A stretch of DNA of 64,000 bases from JAKFWI01 sp031398975. Its GTDB lineage: Bacteria; Pseudomonadota; Alphaproteobacteria; Caulobacterales; Aquidulcibacteraceae. Position numbers and translations under genes: made by a program. Positions 8,599 through 17,572 of this stretch are shown here, in pieces. The notes under the pieces were generated by a model that was not told the DNA's origin, did not search any database, and was given only the letters and a program-made list of their open reading frames with translations. The DNA lies in the NCBI GenBank assembly GCA_031398975.1, contig JANNOI010000045.1:29756-93755 (forward strand), in the 5' to 3' direction. Position 1 is the stretch's first letter, and each line of letters starts with the position of its first letter.

Positions 8599-9444
8599 AT
8601 GAGTCTGGAAACGCTGTCTCTTCATCGCGCTTTCGGCGGCGTGCAGGGCTATTACCGCCACGCCTCGCGCGAAACCAACACGCCGATGCGCTTTTCCGTG
8701 TTCCTGCCCCCGCAGGCGGAGCGGGAGAAACGCCCAATTCTGTTCTGGCTGTCCGGGCTGACATGCACGGAGGACAATTTCACCGTCAAGGCCGGCGCCC
8801 AGCGCGTCGCCGCCGAACTCGGCCTCGTCATCGTTGCGCCCGACACCTCCCCGCGCGGGGACGACGTGCCCGACGATCCAGACAAAGCCTATGATTTCGG
8901 GCTCGGCGCCGGCTTCTACGTCGACGCCACGGAGCCGCCATGGGCGCGACAGTATCGGATGGCCTCCTATTGCGGAACGGAATTGCCGGCTTTGGTCGGC
9001 GCCCACTTCCCGGCTGACCTCGCGCGCGCGGGCGTGTTCGGCCATTCCATGGGCGGGCACGGCGCGCTGACTTTGGGTTTGCGGTCGCCGGAGCGGTTCC
9101 GGTCCGTTTCGGCGTTCGCGCCGATCGCGTCGCCCATGCGATGCCCGTGGGGCAGGAAGGCGCTATCGCTTTATCTTGGGCCCCACGAGACGGCCTGGCG
9201 CGCCTACGATGCCTGCGCGCTGATCGAGGACGGGGCGCGGACGGGCGAAATCCTGATCGACCAGGGAGAGAGCGATCCCTTCCTCGAGACCCAACTCAAG
9301 CCCCACCTGCTGGAACAGGCCTGCGCGGACGCGGGCCAGGGCCTCACGCTGCGCCGCCAGCCCGGCTACGACCATTCCTATTTCTTCATGGCGAGCTTCA
9401 TGGAGGACCATCTGCGCTGGCACGCCGCCCGGCTTGAGGCTTGA
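8599..9444 (+). CDS. fghA: S-formylglutathione hydrolase
   Basis: 281 aa alpha/beta hydrolase releasing formate and glutathione, the second step of the formaldehyde pathway begun by the upstream dehydrogenase. The nucleophile is Ser150 in GHSMGG; LSGLTCTEDNF near residue 51 and GYDHSYFFMASF near the C-terminus (with the catalytic His) are family hallmarks. The start ATG lies 5 bp after frmA. The stop falls in a tandem GGCTTGA repeat, so the last residues come from low-complexity DNA. Confidence 0.95.
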   Translation: MSLETLSLHRAFGGVQGYYRHASRETNTPMRFSVFLPPQAEREKRPILFWLSGLTCTEDNFTVKAGAQRVAAELGLVIVAPDTSPRGDDVPDDPDKAYDFGLGAGFYVDATEPPWARQYRMASYCGTELPALVGAHFPADLARAGVFGHSMGGHGALTLGLRSPERFRSVSAFAPIASPMRCPWGRKALSLYLGPHETAWRAYDACALIEDGARTGEILIDQGESDPFLETQLKPHLLEQACADAGQGLTLRRQPGYDHSYFFMASFMEDHLRWHAARLEA

Positions 9445-9461
9445 GGCTTGAGGCGTGAGCG

Positions 9462-9869
9462 TCAGGCGTCCGGGGGCGACCCGTCGTCCGCGGCGGGCGC
9501 TTGTTTATCGGTGTCGAACGGGGTGACTTTCACAGTGCGGATGAAGGTCTCGAATTCGCTGCGGCCGTGGGGAACTTCCGCGCGGTCATGGACGGCGACC
9601 GCCTGGTCGATCAGCAGGTCCTGCAGCGCGTCGGGAATCGTATCCCATTGCAGCACGAGCGCGCCCCCGAGACGGCGCAGGAAGTGCTCCTGAGCCTCGC
9701 TATAGCGTAGCGTCTTGGCGACCACGCCGGGCTCCTGGGCGGGCAGGGGACGCTGGGGCCGGCGGCGCAGGTCAACCACGAACGGACCCCGCACGCCGGA
9801 CCGGGCCAACGCGCGCCACCTTGCTGTGCTGTTCAGAGGGCATGGGCTACGGTCCTTTATCCTCGGCAA
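9462..9869 (-). CDS. Hypothetical protein, start uncertain
   Basis: Up to 135 aa from a TTG at 9869; GTG codons near 9797 would give a shorter form. The middle (AQEHFLRRLGGALVLQWDTIPDAL) has a natural, mixed composition unlike shadow frames, so I take it as real. No motif, signal peptide or membrane segment is recognised, and the C-terminus is acidic and Pro-rich. It is convergent with fghA and divergent from feoA. Function unknown. Confidence 0.5.
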   Translation of the reverse strand: MPRIKDRSPCPLNSTARWRALARSGVRGPFVVDLRRRPQRPLPAQEPGVVAKTLRYSEAQEHFLRRLGGALVLQWDTIPDALQDLLIDQAVAVHDRAEVPHGRSEFETFIRTVKVTPFDTDKQAPAADDGSPPDA

Positions 9870-9980
9870 ACGCCGTGCGCCGCCGTCCGGCAGCCGAACC
9901 CGCCCTTAACCTGTTACATGGGACGTCACCGCGCAATCGCAAGCGCCGGCGCGCCTGAGCCCGTGCGTGCGTCTCAGTCG

Positions 9981-9993
9981 CACTTGCAAAGTG
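9981..9993. promoter_or_regulatory. 13-bp palindrome upstream of feoAB, possible operator
   Basis: CACTTGCAAAGTG is a perfect inverted repeat (CACTT/AAGTG around GCA), 54 bp before feoA. A metal-responsive repressor would be expected for feoAB, but the site is not a canonical Fur or Irr box. Confidence 0.3.
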
Positions 9994-10047
9994 TTCGCAC
10001 TTCGCGTCCTATCCTGGCCGCATCGTCCGCGCGGCGGGAGTGCTTTC

Positions 10048-10278
10048 GTGACGCTCAATGATCTGACGATAGGGCGTGTCGCCCACGTCGCCGCCATCCT
10101 GGCGGGCCCTGACCTTGAGGCCAAACTCCGCGAGATCGGGTTCTCCGAGGGCGACGAGGTGGAGCTTCTGAGCCGTGGCCCGTTCGGCGGCCAGCCCCTG
10201 GCGGTGCGCCTTAACCGTACGATCATCGCGCTGCGGGGCGCGGAGGCGCAGGCCGTGCGCCTGGAGCCCGCCCTATGA
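10048..10278 (+). CDS. feoA: FeoA, ferrous iron transport accessory protein
   Basis: 76 aa SH3-like small protein that assists FeoB. The pattern GRVAHVAAI ... LREIGFSEGDEVELLSRGPFGGQPLAVRLNRTIIALRGAEA is typical of FeoA. GTG at 10048 was chosen because GGGAG lies eight bases upstream and it gives the usual length; an upstream extension looks non-coding. The stop overlaps the feoB start (ATGA). Confidence 0.9.
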   Translation: MTLNDLTIGRVAHVAAILAGPDLEAKLREIGFSEGDEVELLSRGPFGGQPLAVRLNRTIIALRGAEAQAVRLEPAL

Positions 10279-12110
10279 GCACGCTGCGGCTTGCGCTGGT
10301 GGGCGCGCCGAATTCCGGGAAATCAACGCTGTTCAATGGGCTGACGGGGGGGCGGGCGAAGACCGCCAATTATGCCGGCGTCACGGTGGAGCGGCGCAGC
10401 GGCTGGTTCGAGACCCCGTCGGGCGCGTCGGTCGAACTCGTGGACCTGCCGGGGATTTACGGGCTTTCCGCCCGTTCGCTGGACGAGCGGATCGCGGTGG
10501 ACGCGATCACCGGGCGCTATGCGCAGGAGCGGGCCCCGGACGCCCTGCTCGTGCTGGTGGACGCCTCCGACATCCGCACGCACCTGCACTTCGTGCTGCA
10601 ATTGCGCGCCCTCGGCCGGCCCATCATCCTCGCGCTGAACATGATCGATCTGGCCGAGCGGGACGGTGTGCGCATCGATGTGGCGGGGCTCGAGCAGCGC
10701 CTGGGCCTGCCCGTGGCCGCCACCCGCGCGACGCGGAAAACCGGGCGGGCGGAGCTCCTGGCCCGGATCGACGCGCTGGTCGCCGCGCAAAGCGCGGCTC
10801 CCGCCAAGCCTGTCCCAACCGTGCCGCCCGACCTGAAATCTCTCCAGCGCGAGGCGCGCGCCATCGCCAAGGCGGTGATCCTGGCCGAGCCGGTTATGAA
10901 CCGCCTTACCCGCACGATCGACGCGGTTGTGCTGCACAGGGTGGCGGGACCGTTTATTTTGGCGGCGATCCTGTTCTTGATGTTCCAGGCCGTGTTCTCC
11001 TGGGCGGCCGCGCCGATGGAGGCCATAGACGGCGCGTTCCTGGCGCTGAGCGATGGGGTGGGCGCGGCGCTCCCTGAGGGCTGGGTGCGCAGCCTGCTCA
11101 CCGACGGCGTGATCGCGGGCGTGGGCAGCGTGGTGATCTTCCTGCCGCAGATCTTCATCCTGTTTGCGCTGATCCTGGCGCTCGAAGCGTCGGGCTACAT
11201 GGCGCGCGCGGCGTTTCTGATGGACGAATTGATGCTGCGCGTGGGGCTGAACGGGCGCGCCTTCATCCCGCTTCTGTCGAGCTTCGCGTGCGCCATCCCC
11301 GGCATGATGGCCGCGCGTGTGATCGAGAACGAGCGCGACCGTCTGACAACGATCATGGTTGCGCCGCTGATGACGTGTTCGGCCCGGCTGCCTGTCTATA
11401 CCCTGATCATCGCCGCCTTCATCCCCGCCCATCCCATAGGCCCGTTTGGGCTGCAGGGCGTCGTGATGTTTGCGCTTTATCTCACGGGCGTGGTCAGCGC
11501 GGTTTTGGCCGCGTTCGTGCTGAAGCGCACCGTCACGAAGGGACCGACCCAGCCGCTGCTGATGGAGCTGCCGACCTACAAGCTGCCCGACCCGCAGGAT
11601 TACGCCCTGAACCTCCTCTCCCGCGCGTGGGCGTTCCTGCGCCGCGCGGGCGCTGTGATCTTCGTCACCGCGCTCATCCTCTGGTTCCTGGCGAGCTTTC
11701 CCGCGTCCGCGGACGGTATCCGCGAAACCTATGCCGGCATGCTGGGGGCGCTGCTGGAGCCGGTCTTGCGCCCCATCGGCTTCAATCTGGAGATCGCCAT
11801 CGCGCTGGTGCCGGGGATGGCGGCGCGGGAGGTCGCGGTCGGCGCGCTCGGGACCGTCTATGCCGTGCAGGCGGCCGGGGAGGAGGCGGCAAGCCTCGCA
11901 AGCACACTGGCGGGCGCGTGGTCCCTGCCTACGGCGCTCGCCTTTCTGGCGTGGTACGTCTATGCGCCCCAATGTCTGGCGAGCCTTGCGGTGGCGCGGC
12001 GCGAAACCAATTCCTGGCGCTGGACGGGGCTGATCGTGGCCTACCTGTTCACCCTAGCCTATCTCGCGGCGGGCGCGACGTTCTGGATCGCCACCTGGGC
12101 GGGGCTTTAG
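10275..12110 (+). CDS. feoB: FeoB, ferrous iron transporter (GTPase-permease)
   Basis: 611 aa inner-membrane Fe(II) transporter. The N-terminal G domain has G1 GAPNSGKST (residues 10-18), G3 DLPG and G4 NMID. Two Gate-type membrane halves follow, with conserved ASGYMARAAFLMDELM, CAIPGMMAAR and VPGMAAREVAVGALGTVYAV. It belongs to the shorter FeoB group (E. coli FeoB is about 770 aa), and no feoC follows. The start overlaps feoA by four bases. The stop codon merges with the first base of a palindromic element. Confidence 0.95.
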   Translation: MSTLRLALVGAPNSGKSTLFNGLTGGRAKTANYAGVTVERRSGWFETPSGASVELVDLPGIYGLSARSLDERIAVDAITGRYAQERAPDALLVLVDASDIRTHLHFVLQLRALGRPIILALNMIDLAERDGVRIDVAGLEQRLGLPVAATRATRKTGRAELLARIDALVAAQSAAPAKPVPTVPPDLKSLQREARAIAKAVILAEPVMNRLTRTIDAVVLHRVAGPFILAAILFLMFQAVFSWAAAPMEAIDGAFLALSDGVGAALPEGWVRSLLTDGVIAGVGSVVIFLPQIFILFALILALEASGYMARAAFLMDELMLRVGLNGRAFIPLLSSFACAIPGMMAARVIENERDRLTTIMVAPLMTCSARLPVYTLIIAAFIPAHPIGPFGLQGVVMFALYLTGVVSAVLAAFVLKRTVTKGPTQPLLMELPTYKLPDPQDYALNLLSRAWAFLRRAGAVIFVTALILWFLASFPASADGIRETYAGMLGALLEPVLRPIGFNLEIAIALVPGMAAREVAVGALGTVYAVQAAGEEAASLASTLAGAWSLPTALAFLAWYVYAPQCLASLAVARRETNSWRWTGLIVAYLFTLAYLAAGATFWIATWAGL

Positions 12111-12155
12111 AGCGGTTCTCGATTGGATTGAATCAATCCTGAGAAAAACCGCTCT
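12109..12155. repeat. Palindromic element 1 at the end of feoB
   Basis: AGAGCGGTT-CTC pairs with GAG-AAAAACCGCTCT, with an inner GGATT/AATCC stem, giving a long hairpin that begins at the feoB stop. It resembles intergenic palindromes that are dispersed in many alphaproteobacterial genomes, and may also terminate feoB. Confidence 0.6.
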
Positions 12156-12165
12156 ACACTTTAAG

Positions 12166-12217
12166 TTAGACCGTTTCTCGTCCGAAAACGCGTAACACTT
12201 TTCGGGAAACGGTCTAA
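12166..12217. repeat. Palindromic element 2 between feoB and the TonB receptor gene
   Basis: TTAGACCGTTTC pairs with GAAACGGTCTAA, and inner CCGAAAA pairs with TTTTCGG. It lies 10 bp after element 1. The inner half recalls the CCGAAAA/TTTTCGG core of common rhizobial/caulobacterial intergenic repeats. It lies between convergent genes, so a terminator role for both is possible. Confidence 0.6.
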
Positions 12218-12299
12218 CGCAGCGCGCCCCGATGTGCTGAGACGTCGCTGCGCCGGGAGGGATTTTTCCGCCCTCCCGGCGGTCGCCGGCGCTTTAGGC

Positions 12300-14738
12300 T
12301 TAGAAGCTGTAAGTCATCTTTCCGTAATAATAGCCGCCATTGATGCCGAAGGGCGAGAAGGTGGGGTAGCGGGTGGTGGCGGCGGCGCCGCTGGCGATCT
12401 CCGCGGCGATGCTCGCGGGATTGCGCTCTTCCGGATAGATGTCGAACACGTTGTTCGCGCCGACCGAGGCCTTGAGATTGTCGGTGATTTGATAGCCGAA
12501 ATCGATGTCGGTGATCAGATGGCTGTCAATCTCGTCCTTGTAGAAATTGCCGCTGACGGTGGTGTAGCCGAAGCTCGGCCCGTACAGCGTGTTCACCAGA
12601 TTGATCGTCCAGCGATCGACGCTCCAGACTGCGGCGAGGTTCAGCTTGTATTCCGGCGCGGCGCTTTCGAGGTTGGCGAGCGCGGCGACGGTGTAGAGCG
12701 TCGCGCCGCCGAGCCCGGAGGGCGGGGCGGCGATGTCAGTGACTTCGGTCTCGTTGAAATTGGCGCCGAAGGTCAGGTTGAGTTTGCCATACTCCCCAAG
12801 CTGGAAATAAGTGCTGGCGAGGATTTCAAGGCCGGTGGTGCGGGTGTCGAGGCCGTTGGAGAAGATGCTGATCCCGGTCGTGGTGACGGTCGGGTCCAGG
12901 GAATTGCCGTTGGCCGTGATCGCGTTGACGATCGCGGAATTGACGACCACGCCGTTGATCGTGCCGTTCACGGTGCCGCTGCCCACGATCCGGTCGGTGA
13001 TCTCGATCTGATAGGCGTCGATGGTCAATGTTAGCCGGTCGAACGCCTTCGCGACGATGCCGGCGCTGAAATTGGTCGATTCCTCCGGCTCCAGCCCGTC
13101 GACGCCCAAGAGCCGCGCGCCCACCGAACTTGGCGCGAGCTGCACGGTGGCGGTGGTCGGCGAAACATTGGTGGCCGAATAATTGAGCTCCGCCAATGTC
13201 GGCGCGCGGAAGCCCGTGCTGGCTGTCCCGCGCACCGCAAACGAGGGCGAAAAGTCAAAGCGTGCGGTGAGTTTGGCGATGTCGGTCGAGCCGAAATCGC
13301 TGAAATCCTCGTGCCGCGCGGCGACTTCCAGTTTCAGCTTCTCAAACAAAGTGGCGCCGAGGTCGATATAGGCGGCCCAATTGTCCCGCCCATAAGAGCC
13401 CGCATCGCTCAGCGCGAAGCCCGGATAGGATTGGGAGCCCGCCTTGTAGCGTGATGCCGGGTCCCCCGGTTTGATCTCGTAGGTTTCAGAACGCTGCTCC
13501 AGGCCGAAGGCGACGTTTAGCGGCTCGGCGAGACCGATAGCGACCGGACCGTTGATATCGAGATTGTTGGTCCATTGGGAGCCGATGAAATCGCCGGCGT
13601 GGAAATCGGTGGGTGTCGAGCCCGTGTCCTGATAGAGCTGCACGTTGGCGGAATTGGCCACCGTGATGTCGTGGTCGTCCTTGCCATAGGTGGAGGACAA
13701 GTCAAACGACCAGCCGGCGGTGTTTTCGCCCTTGATGCCGAACGTGAGGGCGTAATCGGTTTCGAGCGTTTCCTCGCGCGGGCTGTATCCCGCCGGGTAC
13801 ACGGCCGGCACGGACGTGGGCAGACGGTAATTCTCGAAGGCGCTGGCTTTTTTGACGCCGTACGTGCCGAAACTGTAGATGTTGACGCCCTCGCTCGGCG
13901 AAAAGCCGGCCGAGAACGTCCCGACATTGAGATGATAGCGCGCGTCCCCGGCGATGCGGTTGGCGTACGGGTATTCATCGATGATGCTCGGCCAGGTCGG
14001 ATTGGCGGCGACGCGCGCGCGATCGACGATGCGGGCGTCCTCGCGGCCGCGGAAGCTGTAATCGTGGAAGCGGCTCTCGAAAGTCAGGTTGAAGAAGGCG
14101 CTTTCGAACGGCTGGAAACCGATATTGGCGCTAAGGCTGAACGTCTCTCCGTCATTGTTCTGGATATAGGCGCCGCCCGTTCCCGACAGCACGCCTCCGC
14201 TCGCATCGTCCTTCAGGATCAGATTGATCACGCCAGCGATCGCGTCCGTGCCGTATTGGGCGCCGGCGCCGTCGGTGAGCACTTCCACCCGCTCGATCGC
14301 CGCCAGGGGAATAAAATTCAGATCCGCCGCCGCCGAGCCCTGATAAGGCCCGCTCAGCACGGCGAGGTTCGCGGTGCCGTGGCGGCGCTTGCCGTTGATC
14401 AGAACCAAAGTCTGGTTGGGGCTTACGCCCCGAAGACGAGCCGACAATGTCAAATTGGCCGTGTCGCCCCCGAACGCCTGGGCGGTAAAGGACGGCGTCA
14501 GATTGGCCAGCGCGAGGCGCAGATCGGCCTGGCCCGTGCGCTCGAGCGCGCCGGCGTCGATCACCTGGACGGGGGCGGCGCTGTCGACCGCGCGGATGCC
14601 GGTCTGGCGGGTGCCGGTGACGATAAGATCGTCCATGCCGCTGTCGGCGGTGTCCGCGACCTCGGCCGCATGGGCCGGGGCGGCGAGAAAGCCGGCGATC
14701 AAAGCAAGGGCGGTGGTCCGCCAAGCCGAAATATTCAT
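12300..14738 (-). CDS. TonB-dependent outer-membrane receptor, linked to amine oxidation genes
   Basis: 812 aa with a 24-residue signal peptide ending AAPAHA. The plug domain shows DDLIVTGTR near the N-terminus, VLINGKRRHG, ERVEVLTDGAGAQYGTDAIAGVINLI, and the barrel ends in YYYGKMTYSF with a terminal Phe. It imports an unknown ligand across the outer membrane using TonB energy. ATG at 14738 has GGAG eight bases upstream. It is the last gene of a minus-strand unit: amine oxidase, RidA lipoprotein, receptor, with gaps of 14 and 38 bp. The ligand is therefore probably an amine, amino acid or peptide. Confidence 0.9.
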   Translation of the reverse strand: MNISAWRTTALALIAGFLAAPAHAAEVADTADSGMDDLIVTGTRQTGIRAVDSAAPVQVIDAGALERTGQADLRLALANLTPSFTAQAFGGDTANLTLSARLRGVSPNQTLVLINGKRRHGTANLAVLSGPYQGSAAADLNFIPLAAIERVEVLTDGAGAQYGTDAIAGVINLILKDDASGGVLSGTGGAYIQNNDGETFSLSANIGFQPFESAFFNLTFESRFHDYSFRGREDARIVDRARVAANPTWPSIIDEYPYANRIAGDARYHLNVGTFSAGFSPSEGVNIYSFGTYGVKKASAFENYRLPTSVPAVYPAGYSPREETLETDYALTFGIKGENTAGWSFDLSSTYGKDDHDITVANSANVQLYQDTGSTPTDFHAGDFIGSQWTNNLDINGPVAIGLAEPLNVAFGLEQRSETYEIKPGDPASRYKAGSQSYPGFALSDAGSYGRDNWAAYIDLGATLFEKLKLEVAARHEDFSDFGSTDIAKLTARFDFSPSFAVRGTASTGFRAPTLAELNYSATNVSPTTATVQLAPSSVGARLLGVDGLEPEESTNFSAGIVAKAFDRLTLTIDAYQIEITDRIVGSGTVNGTINGVVVNSAIVNAITANGNSLDPTVTTTGISIFSNGLDTRTTGLEILASTYFQLGEYGKLNLTFGANFNETEVTDIAAPPSGLGGATLYTVAALANLESAAPEYKLNLAAVWSVDRWTINLVNTLYGPSFGYTTVSGNFYKDEIDSHLITDIDFGYQITDNLKASVGANNVFDIYPEERNPASIAAEIASGAAATTRYPTFSPFGINGGYYYGKMTYSF

Positions 14739-14776
14739 GCAGTTCTCCAAGGTTGAGGATGGCCGAAGTTAAGTAA

Positions 14777-15274
14777 TCACGGCGCCTTTGCGGCGATGAA
14801 TTCGATCTCGACGAGTGCGCCGGGCAGCACCAGGCCCGCGATCTCCACCGTGCTGCGCGCGGGTTTGTTGGGCTGGGTGGGGGAGCCGAACACCTCGCTC
14901 CAGGCCGCGTTCATGCCGGCGAAGTCCATGTCCCCCTTGGCGGGGTCCGCGACCAGGAACACCGTGGCCTTGACGACGTCGCCATAGCCCAGACCTTCCG
15001 CCTTCAACACCGCGCCGAGTTTGGCGAGCGTAGACCGCGTCTGGGCCTCGGTTGTTCCGGGTGCGGACTTATCGGCGATGGTTGGCAGCGCGCCGCTCAA
15101 GAACACCAAAGTCGAACCCGGGGGGATGGTCACAGCCGGCGAGATCGCAATCGAGCCGGTGGACGGCACGCGCTTTATCTCGGCTGCGGTGGCGCAGCCG
15201 GTCAGCGCCGCAGCGCTCACGCCCGCCAGCGCAAGCCTCAAAACGCCCGCACGGGCCAGATGTCTCAAACGCAT
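14777..15274 (-). CDS. RidA-family enamine/imine deaminase carried on a lipoprotein or exported form
   Basis: 165 aa. RidA proteins hydrolyse reactive 2-imino acids, such as those released by amino-acid oxidases. The C-terminal motif ARSTVEIAGLVLPGALVEIEFIA contains the conserved Arg and the VEI-GA-VEIE pattern. Unusually, a signal peptide with lipobox LTGC (Cys27) precedes the domain; most RidA are short cytosolic proteins. ATG at 15274 has AGGAGA upstream; an in-frame ATG at 15292 lies before that site. It follows the Tat-type amine oxidase by 14 bp and precedes the TonB receptor, which suggests it works on the oxidase product outside the cytoplasm. Confidence 0.85.
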   Translation of the reverse strand: MRLRHLARAGVLRLALAGVSAAALTGCATAAEIKRVPSTGSIAISPAVTIPPGSTLVFLSGALPTIADKSAPGTTEAQTRSTLAKLGAVLKAEGLGYGDVVKATVFLVADPAKGDMDFAGMNAAWSEVFGSPTQPNKPARSTVEIAGLVLPGALVEIEFIAAKAP

Positions 15275-15288
15275 GAAGTCTTCTCCTG

Positions 15289-16875
15289 TCATGGGGTTTT
15301 CAAAAGGGTGGCGTGGGCGAGCTTGTCTGAACGGACGCGCTCGCCGATCAGGGAGACCGTGCGGCGCGCCGCAGCGACCGCGCCTTCCTGCCAGCCGGGC
15401 GTCTGGCTGAGATGGGCCCCGGTCAGGAAGATCCGCCCGTGGGGGTGGTTGAGCAGCCGGTAAGCGGCGACGTCGTTATCCCGCTCCCAATTCAGCCACG
15501 GGCCGAGGCTGAACGCCTGACGGTTCCAGTCGATAACCACCGGCGCCGAGAGCGACTTGCCGTGCCCGGGGTGGAGCCGCTCCACCGCCGCGCGCGACAT
15601 CTCGATCTGCTGCGCGAAGGGACGGGATTGGAACGTCTTGGCGCGCGGCCCGCTGCTATAGGCCGCCACCAGAAGGCCGCGCGCGTCATGGAAGGCATTG
15701 CTCGGATACCAGACGACGCTCGTCTCGCCCCCGACGAAGGAAAGGCCCCCGTAAATCTGATCCGCCTCCCAGAAGCGGGGCGCGTCGAACGCGACTTTGC
15801 TCGAATGGTCATAGACCGCGCCTGCGACCGCGGCCTTCACCGGCGGGGGCAGATTGGTGTCGATCTTCGCGAGCACCGGCAGCGGCACGGTCACGACCAG
15901 ATAGTCGCCTGTCAGGCGCTGGCTCGCGCCGGTGCGGCGATCGCGGATGTCCACCTGGGCGCCGCGTTCAGTCTGGCGCAGCGCCTTGACTTCGGTGTGC
16001 AAAAGGACCGGGGCGCGCAGCGCCTTGGACATCGCGTTAGGGATCGCGTCCATCCCGCCCACCGGCTGCATCATGGTGGCCTGCATGTCGATATTGTCTT
16101 CAAACAGGGAAAAGGGCAGCGCCTCGTCCTGCAACAGATCGCGCAGCGGCAGGGGCGGGCGCGCCACGCCCACCTGGTCGGCAGCGCCCGGAGGAACGAC
16201 GTACCCGGAGCGTTTCGAGCCCTGGTACGCGCCCGACGGATCGAGATCGCCATAGGTCTTGAGGAAGGTGAGCAGCCGCTCTTTGTCTTCGGCCGTGAGT
16301 TCCTGGTCAAGCGCGCCGCGATTGGCGGCCTTGGTGAGCAGTTCCGACAGGGCCCCGCGCACGTCGTTGATCGCCTGGCGCTGCTGGATCGGCCTGCCCT
16401 TGAAGGCGGCGTCGGACTGCAAGAGGCTGCTGCGGCTCGAATTGACTTCCACCTCGAGCGCCACGCCGAGCGTGCGGCAATAGGACAAAATCCCCTGATG
16501 GTGGCTGGGGATACGGCCCGGCCCCGCGTTGAAATAGAGCCCGTCGGAGAACGCCGCGACCTGGTCTGCGCCGCCAAGCGTCTCGATGCGCGTTCCTCCG
16601 CGTACGGTCCAATTGCGCCCGCCCACCCGGTCCCTGGCTTCGACAACCGTCACGGCAAAGCCGGCGCGTTCTAACTCCAGCGCCGACACGAGCCCCGCGA
16701 CGCCTGCGCCCAAGATGATCACCCGGCGGCCGCGGCCGAACTCAGCGGGCAGATCGGGCTGGCCGGGCGTGGCGGCCGCCGACGCGAGGCCCAGCCCCTG
16801 CAACATTGTATACCCGGCTGCAAAGCCGCCGATCGCGACCGCGCGCGCAAGAATGTTCCGACGACTGACGCCCAA
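15289..16875 (-). CDS. Flavin-containing amine oxidase with Tat-type signal
   Basis: 528 aa from a TTG start at 16875; the start is the weak point. The N-terminus reads GVSRRNILARAVAIGG, a twin-Arg signal followed by a hydrophobic stretch ending ASAAA. The FAD Rossmann motif is VIILGAGVAGLVSALELERAG then EARDRVGGRNWT. The C-terminal HGRIFLTGAHLSQTPGWQEGAV is the conserved flavin-contact segment of monoamine/L-amino-acid oxidases. It should oxidise an amine or amino acid to an imine plus hydrogen peroxide in the periplasm. The downstream RidA would hydrolyse that imine. The substrate is unknown. Confidence 0.85.
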   Translation of the reverse strand: MGVSRRNILARAVAIGGFAAGYTMLQGLGLASAAATPGQPDLPAEFGRGRRVIILGAGVAGLVSALELERAGFAVTVVEARDRVGGRNWTVRGGTRIETLGGADQVAAFSDGLYFNAGPGRIPSHHQGILSYCRTLGVALEVEVNSSRSSLLQSDAAFKGRPIQQRQAINDVRGALSELLTKAANRGALDQELTAEDKERLLTFLKTYGDLDPSGAYQGSKRSGYVVPPGAADQVGVARPPLPLRDLLQDEALPFSLFEDNIDMQATMMQPVGGMDAIPNAMSKALRAPVLLHTEVKALRQTERGAQVDIRDRRTGASQRLTGDYLVVTVPLPVLAKIDTNLPPPVKAAVAGAVYDHSSKVAFDAPRFWEADQIYGGLSFVGGETSVVWYPSNAFHDARGLLVAAYSSGPRAKTFQSRPFAQQIEMSRAAVERLHPGHGKSLSAPVVIDWNRQAFSLGPWLNWERDNDVAAYRLLNHPHGRIFLTGAHLSQTPGWQEGAVAAARRTVSLIGERVRSDKLAHATLLKTP

Positions 16876-17385
16876 AACCGCCCATCCCCGACTTGGAAAG
16901 CCACGCCGCTCCCCGGCGATCCTGCATCGGGCCTGGGCGGGGACACGCCCGTCAATGCGCCGCGGCGCTGAAAACGCAGGATTGCGCAAGCGGATACGGA
17001 AAGAGGCGCCCTGCCTGCGAAATTGACCTACACCTCGCCCGCACGGCGCGTCTGCGCGCGGGGTCAACGCGCCCGCCGCTTCCCTAGTCAGGACGGCTCT
17101 GTACTCTTTTGCGACGACGAAAGGCATCAGCGCCCGGATGCGAAAAGCTCAGTGCACGTCGCGCAGGCGGTGGGGCGCTACAAGCGATATCGCTCAAACT
17201 TAGAGATGAGCGCGAATGATAGGACGCCGGCGGAGAGGCGATCGCAAATGCGCCGGTCCTGCCGCGCGCTCCCCGGCGCCGGATGGGGACGCGCGACACC
17301 GCGTGCTGCTGATCCTGCCCAGGAGCTGGCGGCTTCGGCGGTGGGGTGGCGTGCGGTGGAATGGGGTGAGGGGCGAGGGATGGGA
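16876..17385. other. 510-bp stretch without a convincing gene
   Basis: Upstream region of the amine oxidase unit, up to tRNA-Phe. Short frames overlap in several directions, are Arg/Pro-rich and have no ribosome binding sites. The promoter of the oxidase-RidA-receptor unit should be here, and the oxidase start could lie upstream of 16875. Confidence 0.4.
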
Positions 17386-17461
17386 TGGTGCCTGGGGCCG
17401 GAATCGAACCAGCGACACGCGGATTTTCAATCCGCTGCTCTACCAACTGAGCTACCCAGGC
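17386..17461 (-). tRNA. tRNA-Phe (anticodon GAA)
   Basis: 76 nt with encoded CCA (minus strand). Acceptor GCCTGGG/CCCAGGC, anticodon stem GCGGA/TCCGC around TTGAAAA, T-arm GCTGG-TTCGATT-CCGGC. Discriminator A. Confidence 0.96.
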
Positions 17462-17572
17462 GGCGCGGCGCCTCGTTAGGCCGTCTTTTCGGTTCTATAC
17501 GGGCGGGGCGGGGCGCTGTCCATCGCCTGCGGCCATGGTAGAAGGCTTTGGCGGGCGGGGCGGAGTGGAGCG

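Noticed and set aside
16804..16814. ATTGTATACCC, a half-match to the operator candidate
   Set aside because: Inside the amine oxidase signal-peptide region and not palindromic over the full length.
17084..17446. A 120-codon minus-strand frame over tRNA-Phe
   Set aside because: It contains the tRNA-Phe gene itself and no protein features.
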